The notes below the pieces were generated by a model. It was not told where the DNA came from. It was given only the letters and a program-made list of their open reading frames with translations, and ran no database searches. From the NCBI GenBank assembly GCA_016220085.1, contig JACRIN010000028.1, positions 1 to 43,988 of the forward strand: a stretch of 43,988 nucleotides of DNA. Reading direction: 5' to 3'. The stretch comes from Planctomycetota bacterium (GTDB taxonomy: Bacteria > Planctomycetota > UBA1135 > GCA-002686595). The position numbers and the translations under genes were made by a program. This document shows, piece by piece, positions 9,339 to 17,418 of this stretch (within the stretch, counting starts at the first letter, position 1; each line of letters begins with the position of its first letter).

Positions 9339-9980
9339 ATGCAACTCGCTCATTCCCCCCGCCGCGGCGCGATCGCCCGCGGTTGCCTCGTCGGGCTCGG
9401 CATCGTGCTCTTGCTCGTGCTCGTCGGCGGCGGCTGCGCCGTCAGCCAGTACAACGGCATCGTCTCGGCGAAGAAGAACGTCGATGGGCGCGTCGCGGAG
9501 ATCGACAACCAGTACAAGCGGCGCTTCGACATGATCCCGCAGCTCGTCGACACCGTGAAAGGCGCTGCGAACTACGAGAAGACCACGCTGCAAGCGGTCG
9601 TCGATGCGCGCGCCTCGGTCGGCAGGGCGACGCTGCCGCCGGACGCGACCGGCGATCCGGAGAAGCTCAAGCAGTACCTCCAGGCGCAGGATCAACTCGG
9701 CGGCGCGCTCTCGCGCTTGCTCGTCGTCGCGGAGCAATACCCCGAGCTCAAGGCGACCGAGAACTTCGTCGGTTTGCAGACGCAGATCGAAGGCACCGAG
9801 AACCGCATCGCGGTCGCGCGGCGCGACTACGTCGACGCGGTGCAGAGCTACAACCCCAAGATCGTCAAGTTCCCAGGCGTGTTGATCGCCGGGATGTTCG
9901 GGCATCGCGAGCTGCCGCAGCTCGCCGTCGAGGCCGAGCAGCGCGAAACGCCGAAGATCGACTTCGGGACGCAGAAGTAG
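9339..9980 (+). CDS. LemA family membrane protein
   Basis: A 213-residue LemA protein with a short basic N-terminus, one membrane segment at about residues 15-35 (CLVGLGIVLLLVLVGGG) and a coiled-coil helical domain. It carries the family signature around SQYNGIVSAKKNVDGRVAEIDNQYKRRFDMIPQLVDTVKG. The C-terminal SYNPKIVKFPG and MFGHRELP also match the family. A clear AAGGAG element five to six bases before the ATG fixes the start. It begins a run of three genes with two TPM-domain proteins, a known association. The molecular role of LemA is unsettled; envelope-stress and presentation functions have been proposed. Confidence 0.92.
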   Translation: MQLAHSPRRGAIARGCLVGLGIVLLLVLVGGGCAVSQYNGIVSAKKNVDGRVAEIDNQYKRRFDMIPQLVDTVKGAANYEKTTLQAVVDARASVGRATLPPDATGDPEKLKQYLQAQDQLGGALSRLLVVAEQYPELKATENFVGLQTQIEGTENRIAVARRDYVDAVQSYNPKIVKFPGVLIAGMFGHRELPQLAVEAEQRETPKIDFGTQK

Positions 9981-9989
9981 CGCGCGGCG

Positions 9990-10751
9990 ATGCTGGCGAT
10001 CCTCCTCGCCTGGGTCGCGCTGCTTGCGCCCCAGAGCGTCCCCCAGAACGACGGTTGGGTGACCGATCGCGCGAAGCTCCTCAGCCCGGGCGAGGAGCGC
10101 GCGTTGGAGCAGGAGCTCGACGAGTACCGCGCGAAGACCGGGCATGAGCTCGCGTTGCTGACCGTGCCGAGCCTCGACGGCGGTTCGATCGAGCGCCTAG
10201 CGCTCGAAACCGCGCGCGCGTGGAAGATGGGCCGCGAAGGCGTCAGCGCCGCCGCGCTGCTGGTCGTCGCCAAGGACGAGCGCGAGCTGCGCATCGAGGT
10301 CGGACGCGGGCTCGAAGGCGAGCTCACCGACCTCGAAAGCGGAACGATCATCCGCAAGGTGATCGTGCCGCGCTTCAAGGGCGGCGACTACTACGCCGGC
10401 GTCCACGCGGGCCTGCTCGCGATGATGGAGTCGATCCAGCCCGGCTCCGGCGGACCGCGCGCGGCCGAAGCGGCGCGCCAGCCGCCGCAGGTCGGTCGGT
10501 TGCTGATCGCTTTCGTCGTCATCGGCGTGCTCGGTCTGTTCATCCTCGCGCGCGTGCTGAGCCTGCGCCGCAGTCGGCCGCACGCGATGGGGCGCCAGCT
10601 CGCATCCCAAGCCGCGTTCGACGTGTTGCGCGTGCTCGCGATCGTCGCGAGCTCTGGGCGCGGCGGCGGACACGGCCGGGGCGGCGGCGGCTTCGGCGGG
10701 TTCGGCGGCGGCGGTGGCTTCTCCGGCGGTGGAGCTTCGGGGCGATGGTGA
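9990..10751 (+). CDS. TPM-domain (YgcG-like) secreted and membrane-anchored protein
   Basis: A 253-residue protein with a short N-terminal hydrophobic signal (LAILLAWVALLAP), a TPM domain at about residues 22-150 (DGWVTDRAKLLSPGEERALE; the LRIEVGRGLEGELTDL region; PRFKGGDYYAGV), a membrane helix at about 168-188 and a Gly-rich C-terminus ending SGGGASGRW. This order (signal, TPM, helix, Gly-rich tail) is typical of YgcG-like proteins. It starts nine bases after the lemA-like stop and probably works with it at the envelope. TPM domains can have acid phosphatase-like activity in some proteins, but none can be inferred here. Confidence 0.9.
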   Translation: MLAILLAWVALLAPQSVPQNDGWVTDRAKLLSPGEERALEQELDEYRAKTGHELALLTVPSLDGGSIERLALETARAWKMGREGVSAAALLVVAKDERELRIEVGRGLEGELTDLESGTIIRKVIVPRFKGGDYYAGVHAGLLAMMESIQPGSGGPRAAEAARQPPQVGRLLIAFVVIGVLGLFILARVLSLRRSRPHAMGRQLASQAAFDVLRVLAIVASSGRGGGHGRGGGGFGGFGGGGGFSGGGASGRW

Positions 10752-11527
10752 TGATGCTCGCGTTGCTCGAAGACTGGAAAGCGGTCGGCCACGCGCTCGC
10801 GACCGGCGATTGGATCGTGCGCGCGTCGGCGCTCGGTGGCGCGGCGGTGTTCGTCGGCTGGCTGCTCGTCGCCGCGACGCGCACGCGCCGTTATCGCGCC
10901 GTCGGTGTGCTCTCCGACGCCGATCGTGCCCGCGTGCGAGCCGCGATCGCCGCCGCGGAAGCCCGGAGCCACGGCGAGCTCGCCGTCGTCGTCGTCGAGC
11001 GTTCCGATTCGCATCCGCATGCCGACTGGTTGATCGCCTTGACGGCGATGGCGCTCGGCTCGACCGCGCTCGCGAGTTCGACGTTCGGCGAGCACGCGAC
11101 GCTCGTCCTCGCCGCGAACGTGGCCTTCGCGCTGGCCGGTTTCGGCGCTTCGCGGCTCTTCCCCGATTTCAAGCGCACGTTCGTCTCCGCCCGCCGCGCC
11201 GAGGAGATGGCGCGCGAACAGGCGATCCAGGAGTTCGCGGCCCTCGCGATGCACCGCACCAGCGGTCGCACCGCGGTCCTGATCTTCGTCTCGCTCTTCG
11301 AGCGCAGCGTCGTCATCCTCGGCGACGAAGCGATCCACGCCAAGGTCGGCGACGCGGGCTGGCTCGAGGTCGACGCGGCGGTGCTCGAACGCGTGCGCGC
11401 CGAGTCGCTCGCTTCCGGCCTCGTCGCCGGCGTCGAGCGCGCCGGCGCGATCCTCGCGACGCACTTCCCGTCCGACGGCGACAACCCGAACGAGCTCGCC
11501 GACCACCTGATCGTGCGCGAGAGCTGA
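10745..11527 (+). CDS. TPM-domain membrane protein (COG3762-like)
   Basis: About 260 residues with an N-terminal membrane helix at roughly 24-44, a TPM domain starting at LSDADRARVRAAIAAAE and the SHGELAVVVVERS strand. A double membrane segment follows at about 97-137 and the domain resumes at FERSVVILGDEAIHAKVG. This split-by-helices form is the usual second TPM protein of LemA-TPM-TPM clusters. It overlaps the upstream gene; ATG 10745, 10751 and 10754 are all in frame and the overlap TGATG favours 10751. Coupled translation with the preceding gene is likely. Confidence 0.85.
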   Translation: MVMMLALLEDWKAVGHALATGDWIVRASALGGAAVFVGWLLVAATRTRRYRAVGVLSDADRARVRAAIAAAEARSHGELAVVVVERSDSHPHADWLIALTAMALGSTALASSTFGEHATLVLAANVAFALAGFGASRLFPDFKRTFVSARRAEEMAREQAIQEFAALAMHRTSGRTAVLIFVSLFERSVVILGDEAIHAKVGDAGWLEVDAAVLERVRAESLASGLVAGVERAGAILATHFPSDGDNPNELADHLIVRES

Positions 11528-12290
11528 CCGAGCACGACCTCGCGCACGGGGCCCGTCGCCAAGCGCAGCGCGCGCGCTGCACGCGAGACAGGTCGGACGT
11601 TCGCCGGCCGATCGCGAGCGCGTCGCGAATGAACGGTTCGGGCGCCACGCGAGCTGGAACCGAGCACGCAGCACGCTCGACCCAAGTCGGGCCTGCGACA
11701 GCCGCGAACGACCTTTGCGAGCCCATCGCGCGTGCGTTGCGGCACGATCGCGCCGGGATCGGCCGCAGCCGAGCTGCCGACTCACCGTGCTCACCGCACC
11801 GATGTCGGGCGACAACCGTGCGGGCCGGGCACAGGCCGAGCACGCGCTGAGCACAGCTCGAGCACGGGTCGAACGCAGGTCGAGCTCGGACTGAGCACAG
11901 GCTGGGCACAAGTCACGCACAGATCGAGCAGGGGCTGAGCGAAGGCCGAGCACACGCCGAGCGCTGTTCGAGCGCGGGTCAAGCACTGGCCGAGCACTCG
12001 CGCGGCTGGAGTCAAGCTGGATGGGTTGGGCAATCGAAGCGGCCGAGCTAGGTGAGCAAGAGGTCATGCGCCGCGGATGCCGCCGGCTCGCTCGCGGCGC
12101 CGCACTTGTGCAGATCGCCGCCGGCTTCGAAGGGCCGAGCGTTGGGCTCGGCGCGCCCGCCGAAGGCGGCGTGCGCGACTCGTCGGGTTTCCGAGAGCCG
12201 CGAGAGCTGCAAACGCGCCGGCGTTTCCTAGGATGCTCCCTCGCGTGAGCTTTCGGATCGGGGAAGCCGAGGCCGCGCGCACGACACCCC
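11528..12290. other. Long intergenic region between TPM cluster and purF
   Basis: These 763 bases show no convincing gene on either strand. Open frames here follow from high GC and the tandem repeat. The region contains the 11-bp repeat array at 11827-12002. The purF promoter should lie at its right end, but no clear -35/-10 pair was found. Confidence 0.6.
11827..12002. repeat. Tandem repeat, sixteen 11-bp units
   Basis: Sixteen consecutive units of exactly 11 bases with consensus GAGCACAGGYC run without a single length change, although individual units differ at up to about half their positions. The unit length is close to one turn of DNA, so the GAGC blocks face roughly the same side of the helix. 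It is not a CRISPR array: there are no spacers and the repeats are short and degenerate. It lies about 290 bases before purF. Confidence 0.85.
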
Positions 12291-13769
12291 ATGTGCGGAT
12301 TCATCGGCATCTACGGTCCGGACGGCACCGACGTCGCGCTCGAGATCTACGAAGGTCTGATCGCGGTGCAACACCGCGGCCAGGACGCGGCGGGCATCAC
12401 CACGTACACCGACTCCTTCCACGTGAAGAAGGGCCTCGGCCTGGTCCGTGACGTCTTCAACGAGCGCAACATGCCGCGCCTGCGCGGTGCGCTCGGTGTC
12501 GGGCACGTGCGCTACCCGACCGTCGGCCTCGGCTCCGACGAAGACGTGCAGCCGTTCCACATGAACTTCCCGTGCGGCATCGCGATGGCGCACAACGGGA
12601 ACGTGACGAACTTCCTCGAGCTCAAGACCAAGCTGCAGCGCTCCGGCGTCCGCCCGGGCTCGAACTGCGACCTCGAGGTCATCCTCTTCGTGTTCGCCCG
12701 CGCGCTTTCCGAGCGCCTGAAGCCGGGCATACACGCCACCCCCGACGACGTCTTCGCCGCGATCCGCGCGGTCTACGCCGAGGTCAAGGGCGCGTACTCC
12801 GTCTGCGCCATCCTCGCCGACGGCGGCATGGTCGCGTTCCGCGATCCGTACGGGATCAAGCCGATCTGCTTCGGCGAGAAACTGACCGAGGAAGGCCGTT
12901 GGTTCGCCTGCGCGAGCGAGAGCGTGGTGCTCGACGTCACCGGGTACGAGAAGACCCTCGACATCGGCGCCGGCGAGGCCGTGTACGTCACGCCCGAGCG
13001 CAAGATCATCCACAAGAAGCTCGCCGACAAGCCGCACCGGCCCTGCATCTTCGAGCTCGTGTACTTCGCTCGTCACGACTCGATGTTGGACAACGTGTCC
13101 GTGTATCGCACGCGCCGCCGTTTCGGCGAGGCATTGGCGACCCAGTGGCGCGAGGCCGACGCCCCGCGCCCCGACGTGGTGATCCCGATCCCGGACTCGT
13201 CGCGCGAAGCGGCGATGTCGATGGCCGAGCACCTCGAAGTGCCGTACCGCGAAGGTCTGGTGAAGAACCGCTACATCGGGCGGACGTTCATCATGCCGTC
13301 GCAGTCCGCGCGCTCGCATGGCGTGCGCCGCAAGCTGAACACGATCAAGCTCGAGTTCGAGAACAAGAACGTGCTCCTGGTCGACGACTCGATCGTGCGC
13401 GGCAACACGTCGAAGCGGATCGTGCAGATGGCGCGCGACGCCGGCGCGAAGAAGGTCTACCTCGCGGTGACCAGCCCGCCGCTCGTCTCGCCGTGCCCGT
13501 ACGGCATCGACATGGCGACCAAGACCGAGTTCATCGCCACCGGCAAGACGCCGGCGGAGATCGCCGACTTCATCGGCGCTGACTACCTGATGTACCTCGA
13601 TCGCGACGCGATGAACGCGGCGGCGCGAGTCGGCAACCCGAAGATCGAGAAGTTCTGCAACGCCTGCTTCACCGGCGACTACCCGACCGGCGACGTCACC
13701 CGCGAGATGCTCACGGCGATCGAGTGCGAGCGCAATGAGAGCCACGCGCAGCTGACGATCTGGTCGTAG
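12291..13769 (+). CDS. purF: Amidophosphoribosyltransferase
   Basis: A 492-residue PurF, which makes 5-phosphoribosylamine from PRPP and glutamine as the first step of purine synthesis in the cytoplasm. Cys2 is the glutaminase nucleophile after Met removal (MCGFIGIYG). The N-terminal Ntn amidotransferase domain is followed by a phosphoribosyltransferase domain with the PRPP loop VLLVDDSIVRGNT at 361-373. Cys residues in RPCIFELVYF, VSPCPYGID and FCNACFTGDYP match the four ligands of the 4Fe-4S cluster in the Bacillus-type enzyme. The length is normal. It stands alone; no purine riboswitch was recognised upstream. Confidence 0.97.
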   Translation: MCGFIGIYGPDGTDVALEIYEGLIAVQHRGQDAAGITTYTDSFHVKKGLGLVRDVFNERNMPRLRGALGVGHVRYPTVGLGSDEDVQPFHMNFPCGIAMAHNGNVTNFLELKTKLQRSGVRPGSNCDLEVILFVFARALSERLKPGIHATPDDVFAAIRAVYAEVKGAYSVCAILADGGMVAFRDPYGIKPICFGEKLTEEGRWFACASESVVLDVTGYEKTLDIGAGEAVYVTPERKIIHKKLADKPHRPCIFELVYFARHDSMLDNVSVYRTRRRFGEALATQWREADAPRPDVVIPIPDSSREAAMSMAEHLEVPYREGLVKNRYIGRTFIMPSQSARSHGVRRKLNTIKLEFENKNVLLVDDSIVRGNTSKRIVQMARDAGAKKVYLAVTSPPLVSPCPYGIDMATKTEFIATGKTPAEIADFIGADYLMYLDRDAMNAAARVGNPKIEKFCNACFTGDYPTGDVTREMLTAIECERNESHAQLTIWS

Positions 13770-13886
13770 CGCGCGAGCGCTCCGAGCGTGCTGACCGCCG
13801 CGACCGCTCCGAGTGGACCGGGCGGACCTGGGCCCCCGCGCTTCGCGGCGCGGACGCCGGCCACTCAGCACACCGCTTGCAGGCGT

Positions 13887-14678
13887 TTAGCGCTTGGGGG
13901 TCACCTCCTGCCGGCGGCGCCTGCGTTCGGCGGCCGATGGGACGATGACCTTGGGCACCGCCGGAAGGGCTTCGTAGGTCCGGCGCCCGAGTTCGCGGCC
14001 GTTTTCCGCGCGCCGTAGTCCGCCCCAGCCCTTGAAACAGAAGCGCACCTTCGCGGCCGCGCACTGATCGCGGATCGAGAGCACCCAGTCCTCTTCCATC
14101 GGTCGCGCGTGGGGGCCGCTCTCGCCGCCGACCAGCACCCAGTCGATGCCGCGCAGATCGAGACGGCCGACGTCCGCGAGCAACGGCTCGAACACGACGA
14201 AGCGCAGGCCGGCCGGCGTCCGCCGGAGTTCGTCGATGCGCGGCAGGCCGTGCTCGCGATCCTCCACGCTGACGCCAAGACCGATGTGCGCGCGCTCGGC
14301 GATGCGAGCGAGCTTGCCCGTCACGAGCTCGCGCATCCGCGCCGCGCGCTTGGTCAGCACGCGATAGTGGTGCCAGTCGGCGAGCCCCATGATGGAGAAG
14401 ACTCGCGCCACGTACTCCGGTTTCACGCGTTCCTGGAAGAGATCGCTCATCCACGCGACCTCGATCGTTCGCGAGCGGGTCCACGAGAGCGGCTCGAGCA
14501 ACCTGTCGGGCACGAGTCGCAGCGCGAAGCCCTGCTCGTACGCGTGGCCCTCGACCCCTCGCCACCGGTGCGCGAACGCCGCGGCCCAGCAGTGATCGCA
14601 ACCCGGACTGACCGCCTTGCAGCCTCGGACCGGATTCCACTTCGCGTCGGTCCATCGAAACACGTCATCGCTGCTCAT
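13887..14678 (-). CDS. DUF5131 (phage Gp37/Gp68-like) protein
   Basis: A 263-residue DUF5131 protein, a radical-SAM-like family common in phages and mobile elements. The N-terminus has the signature FRWTDAKWNPVRGCKAVSPGC, with Cys20, Cys27 and Cys30 as likely metal ligands; the last Cys sits in CWA where most members have CYA. Further marks are VAWMSDLFQE, HYRVLTKRAARM, LGVSVEDREH and the C-terminal LVGGESGPHARPM plus FCFKGWGG. The start at 14678 is supported by AGGAG seven bases upstream. It follows an AlkA-type glycosylase and a short FG-GAP protein on the same strand. Its biochemical role is not established. Confidence 0.88.
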   Translation of the reverse strand: MSSDDVFRWTDAKWNPVRGCKAVSPGCDHCWAAAFAHRWRGVEGHAYEQGFALRLVPDRLLEPLSWTRSRTIEVAWMSDLFQERVKPEYVARVFSIMGLADWHHYRVLTKRAARMRELVTGKLARIAERAHIGLGVSVEDREHGLPRIDELRRTPAGLRFVVFEPLLADVGRLDLRGIDWVLVGGESGPHARPMEEDWVLSIRDQCAAAKVRFCFKGWGGLRRAENGRELGRRTYEALPAVPKVIVPSAAERRRRRQEVTPKR

Positions 14679-14831
14679 CGTGAGCTCCTGCTTCGGTCGT
14701 GAGCGCCGATCGTCCTGCGGATGGTCGCCCGTGCGCACGAGTTCCCAAGCCGTCGCACGCGCCCGCGCGGCCGCGCAAGCCCGCACGGCGAAGGAGCGCG
14801 CGCACCGCGCCTCGACGACCGCTCTCCGCCT

Positions 14832-15224
14832 TCACGAACCGATAGATCGCACCGCGCGCACGCGGTTGCGGTCGATCCGGAAATCCTTGGTGCGCGTCAA
14901 CGGACGCGCGCGGCGCGGGGCTCGAGCTCGTAGCTCCAGATCCGCGTCTGCCACGCCGACTCGCCGCGAGTCCGCGACACCGATCGAGCGCCAAAGTCGC
15001 GCTCCGGTCCTGCCGTCGATCGCGTGGACCTCGCCGCATCCACCGTCGCGGGACAGTCCACGATCGGCGACGACCGCATCCTCGAAGCCATCGCCATCGA
15101 GATCCCCGATCGCGAGCTCGACGCACTTCGACTGCGCGAGCCCGGCGCCCGCGAGCCCAAACGCCACGACCGCCGTCACGGCAACTAGCCGTCGCGCGAG
15201 CCCGAACCCCGAATCGTCGTGCAT
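14832..15224 (-). CDS. Short secreted FG-GAP/PQQ-like repeat protein, possibly truncated
   Basis: About 130 residues with a signal peptide (LARRLVAVTAVVAFGLAGAGLAQS), a single FG-GAP calcium-binding repeat (LAIGDLDGDGFEDAVVAD) and a PQQ-like strand (VHAIDGRTGARLWRS). Only one or two blades of a propeller are present, while full propellers need about seven, so this is either a remnant or a small secreted domain. After about residue 85 another frame on the same strand (ending at 14897) also looks reasonable, which hints at a frameshift. It lies between the AlkA and DUF5131 genes. Confidence 0.5.
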   Translation of the reverse strand: MHDDSGFGLARRLVAVTAVVAFGLAGAGLAQSKCVELAIGDLDGDGFEDAVVADRGLSRDGGCGEVHAIDGRTGARLWRSIGVADSRRVGVADADLELRARAPRRARPLTRTKDFRIDRNRVRAVRSIGS

Positions 15225-15274
15225 GCACCTTCTTGCGCCGAGCGCCGGCACCGCAACACGGAATCCGGGCGCTC

Positions 15275-15901
15275 CTACTTCTCGTCGGTCAGGCGGTAGA
15301 GGTACCAGCTCGCGACGGAACGCAACGGCCGCCAGGGTTCGCTGCGGGCGAGCACCTGTTTCGGGGTCGGGCGCTCGCGCAGGGAATCGAGGCGCTTCAG
15401 GCCCTCTTGGATGCCGAGGTCGCCGCACGGCATCACGTCGAGGCGGCCGAGGCGGAAGAGGAGGAACATCTGCGCACTCCATTCGCCGATGCCGTGGACG
15501 CGGGTCAGAGCTTCGATGACGAGCTCGTCGCGCTTGCGGCCGACGCGCGCGAGGTCGAGTTCGCCCGCGTGGACGCGCGTTGCGAGATCGCGCAACGCGC
15601 GCTCCTTGTTCGACGAAACTCCCGCGGCGCGCAGCGCGGCGGAGTCGAGGGCGAGCAGCTCGTCGGCCTTCGGAAAGCCGCGACCCGGCGTCAACGCGAC
15701 CACGCGGTCGTGGATCGTCGTCGCGGCCTTCCAATGAAGCTGTTGGAAGAGGATCGCGCGGGCGAGCGCGTGGAAGTGCGTGCGCCGCGTGCGCTGAGCG
15801 GCGTCGGGGAAACCAGGGAACGCCGGCAGGCGGCGCATCGCGCGACCGAGCACCGGGTCGCGGCGAGCGAGGGCTCGCAGTTCTGCGGAGGTCGGCAGCA
15901 C
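15275..15901 (-). CDS. AlkA-type DNA-3-methyladenine glycosylase
   Basis: A 208-residue HhH-GPD glycosylase that removes alkylated bases, chiefly 3-methyladenine, in base excision repair. The helix-hairpin-helix (LTRVHGIGEWSAQMF at 132-146) is followed by the catalytic Asp161 in MPCGDLGIQEG. FQQLHWKAATTI (about 53-64) is the conserved helix before it. The N-terminal beta domain of E. coli AlkA is missing, which is usual for the short class. The GTG at 15901 is the best start. It is divergent from the HNH gene and probably heads a minus-strand group with the FG-GAP and DUF5131 genes. Confidence 0.9.
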   Translation of the reverse strand: MLPTSAELRALARRDPVLGRAMRRLPAFPGFPDAAQRTRRTHFHALARAILFQQLHWKAATTIHDRVVALTPGRGFPKADELLALDSAALRAAGVSSNKERALRDLATRVHAGELDLARVGRKRDELVIEALTRVHGIGEWSAQMFLLFRLGRLDVMPCGDLGIQEGLKRLDSLRERPTPKQVLARSEPWRPLRSVASWYLYRLTDEK

Positions 15902-16018
15902 GGCGAGAGCATGCAGGCGCGGCGGTCGGCGATCCAGTCCGCGAGCTCGGTGAAGCGCGGATCAAGCTCGTCGACGCGGCCGGCCGATGCTCGCCGAGAG
16001 GCTCGTGCGCGAGCATCT

Positions 16019-16046
16019 TTGCAAGGCGGCTGTCGTGCACTATTTT
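16019..16046 (+). promoter_or_regulatory. Possible promoter of the HNH endonuclease gene
   Basis: TTGCAA (16019-16024) and TATTTT (16041-16046) are separated by 16 bases. These are the most AT-rich hexamers in this gap and resemble -35 and -10 boxes. Transcription would begin almost at the ATG at 16056, giving a nearly leaderless message. Confidence 0.3.
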
Positions 16047-16055
16047 GAACGGGCC

Positions 16056-16658
16056 ATGAGCAGTCCAAGCGTCCTCTCGCAGCCCACGCTCGTGCTGAAC
16101 GAGTCGTGGACCGCGATCCACACGGTCACCGTGCGTCGCGCGCTGCGCTTGGTCTTCAACGGCTCCGCCAAAGCAGTCAATCCCGAGTCCTACGAGGCGC
16201 ACACGTTCGAGACGTGGACTTCGCTCGCGGTGCCGGCGGACGAGCCGGCGATCCGCACGGTCAAGCTGCGGATCAAGGTGCCGGAGATCATCTTGCTGAC
16301 GCGCTACGACGGGTTGCCGTCGCTCGCCGCGGTGTTCTCGCGCCGCAACTTGTTCCGGCGCGATCACAACACCTGTCAGTACTGCGGCATCAAGCCCGGC
16401 ACGTCCGAGCTCTCGATCGACCACGTGTTGCCGCGTTCGCGCGGCGGGAAGAGCACGTGGGAGAACTGCGTGCTCGCCTGCATGGACTGCAATCGCAGGA
16501 AGCGCGACCGCACGCCGCTCGAGGCGGGCCTCAAGCTCCACAAGAAGCCCGAGAAGCCGAAGTGGTCGCCGTTCTTCGAGATCCCGGTCGGCCGCGTGCG
16601 GACGAGCTGGGAGCGCTTCGTCAGCGACCGCTACTGGAACGTGCCGCTCGAGCCGTAG
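16056..16658 (+). CDS. HNH endonuclease family protein
   Basis: A 200-residue protein. The N-terminal half (VLNESWTAIHTVTVRRALRLVFNGSAKAV) is the conserved region found before many chromosomal bacterial HNH domains. The HNH core has a zinc pair CQYC (107-110), IDHVLPRSRGG with the catalytic His123, WENCV, and a second pair CMDC (142-145). Such stand-alone proteins are widespread, and their target (DNA repair, restriction or other) is usually unknown. The start at 16056 matches the conserved MSSPSVL-type N-terminus. It is followed by a 760-base gap and is probably monocistronic. Confidence 0.9.
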   Translation: MSSPSVLSQPTLVLNESWTAIHTVTVRRALRLVFNGSAKAVNPESYEAHTFETWTSLAVPADEPAIRTVKLRIKVPEIILLTRYDGLPSLAAVFSRRNLFRRDHNTCQYCGIKPGTSELSIDHVLPRSRGGKSTWENCVLACMDCNRRKRDRTPLEAGLKLHKKPEKPKWSPFFEIPVGRVRTSWERFVSDRYWNVPLEP

Positions 16659-17418
16659 CGCGCTGCGCGAGCGCGCGACGGAGCGACCGCGCACGCCGTC
16701 GCGTCGAGGTGAGGCCGGGCGGTCGGGAGGTCGGGCGTGGAGTGACGCATCGACGTTGGCGGCCAGATCGTGAGGCGCGATCCGAACGGACCGGACGGCG
16801 CCGAGCACGCGGAAGAGCGGGGCGCGTCGATCCGTCGGACTCGTGGCGAACGTTCGAGGCGAACTCGCTGCGCCGACGCCGGAGGCCGGATCGTCGCGCG
16901 CGCGTCACGCGCGTCATCGGCGCCACGCAGTCACCGAGTCAACCGTGTCGCCCGACTCACGCAACCCACGCAACCCACGCAACCCACGCGACCCAAGCGA
17001 CGCACGCGACCCAAGCGACTCCCACGGGTCACGCGAGCCAACGGAATCACCGAGTCAACTGCATCACCCGCGTCGCGCGCGTCATCCGCGTCTCGCGACT
17101 CCCAAGTGTCGGCTCGAGAAGCTGGGACATCGGGCGCTCGGCGAGCGTGACTCGCGAGCTCGCCGTTGCGTCCGTCGGTTCCCCGCGCGGAAGCGCCGGG
17201 AGCTTCGCGCCCACGGCCGCAGGCGGACGCTTCCCCACGAACCGTCGCGCGTGCGGCCCTCGACTCGCCGAGTCGCGCGCTCGAACCGGAAGCGAGTTCC
17301 AGACGCCGCGCCGCGCGCGTTCGGACATCTACGTAAGGTGCGGTAGCCGGGCGAAGCGGCGAGCGGAGCTTCCGCGGCGGCCGAGCGCGCGTCGAGCGGG
17401 TATCCTTCCACGCCCTCC
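16659..17418. other. Long intergenic region before GT4 glycosyltransferase
   Basis: No gene is supported in these 760 bases. The centre holds a 9-bp tandem repeat flanked by a 13-bp direct repeat, both listed separately. The rest is ordinary GC-rich sequence without a recognised promoter. Confidence 0.6.
16950..17021. repeat. Tandem repeat, eight 9-bp units
   Basis: Eight 9-base units follow one another. Units 2-4 are identical (ACGCAACCC) and the others are variants such as ACGCGACCC and AAGCGACTC. The array is bracketed by two exact 13-bp copies of TCACCGAGTCAAC at 16931-16943 and 17047-17059. Confidence 0.8.

Noticed and set aside
10620..10745. GGC-rich stretch as a separate repeat element
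   Set aside because: It encodes the Gly-rich tail typical of YgcG-like TPM proteins.
11827..12002. CRISPR array
   Set aside because: The units are 11 bases, degenerate and contiguous, with no spacers and no cas genes.
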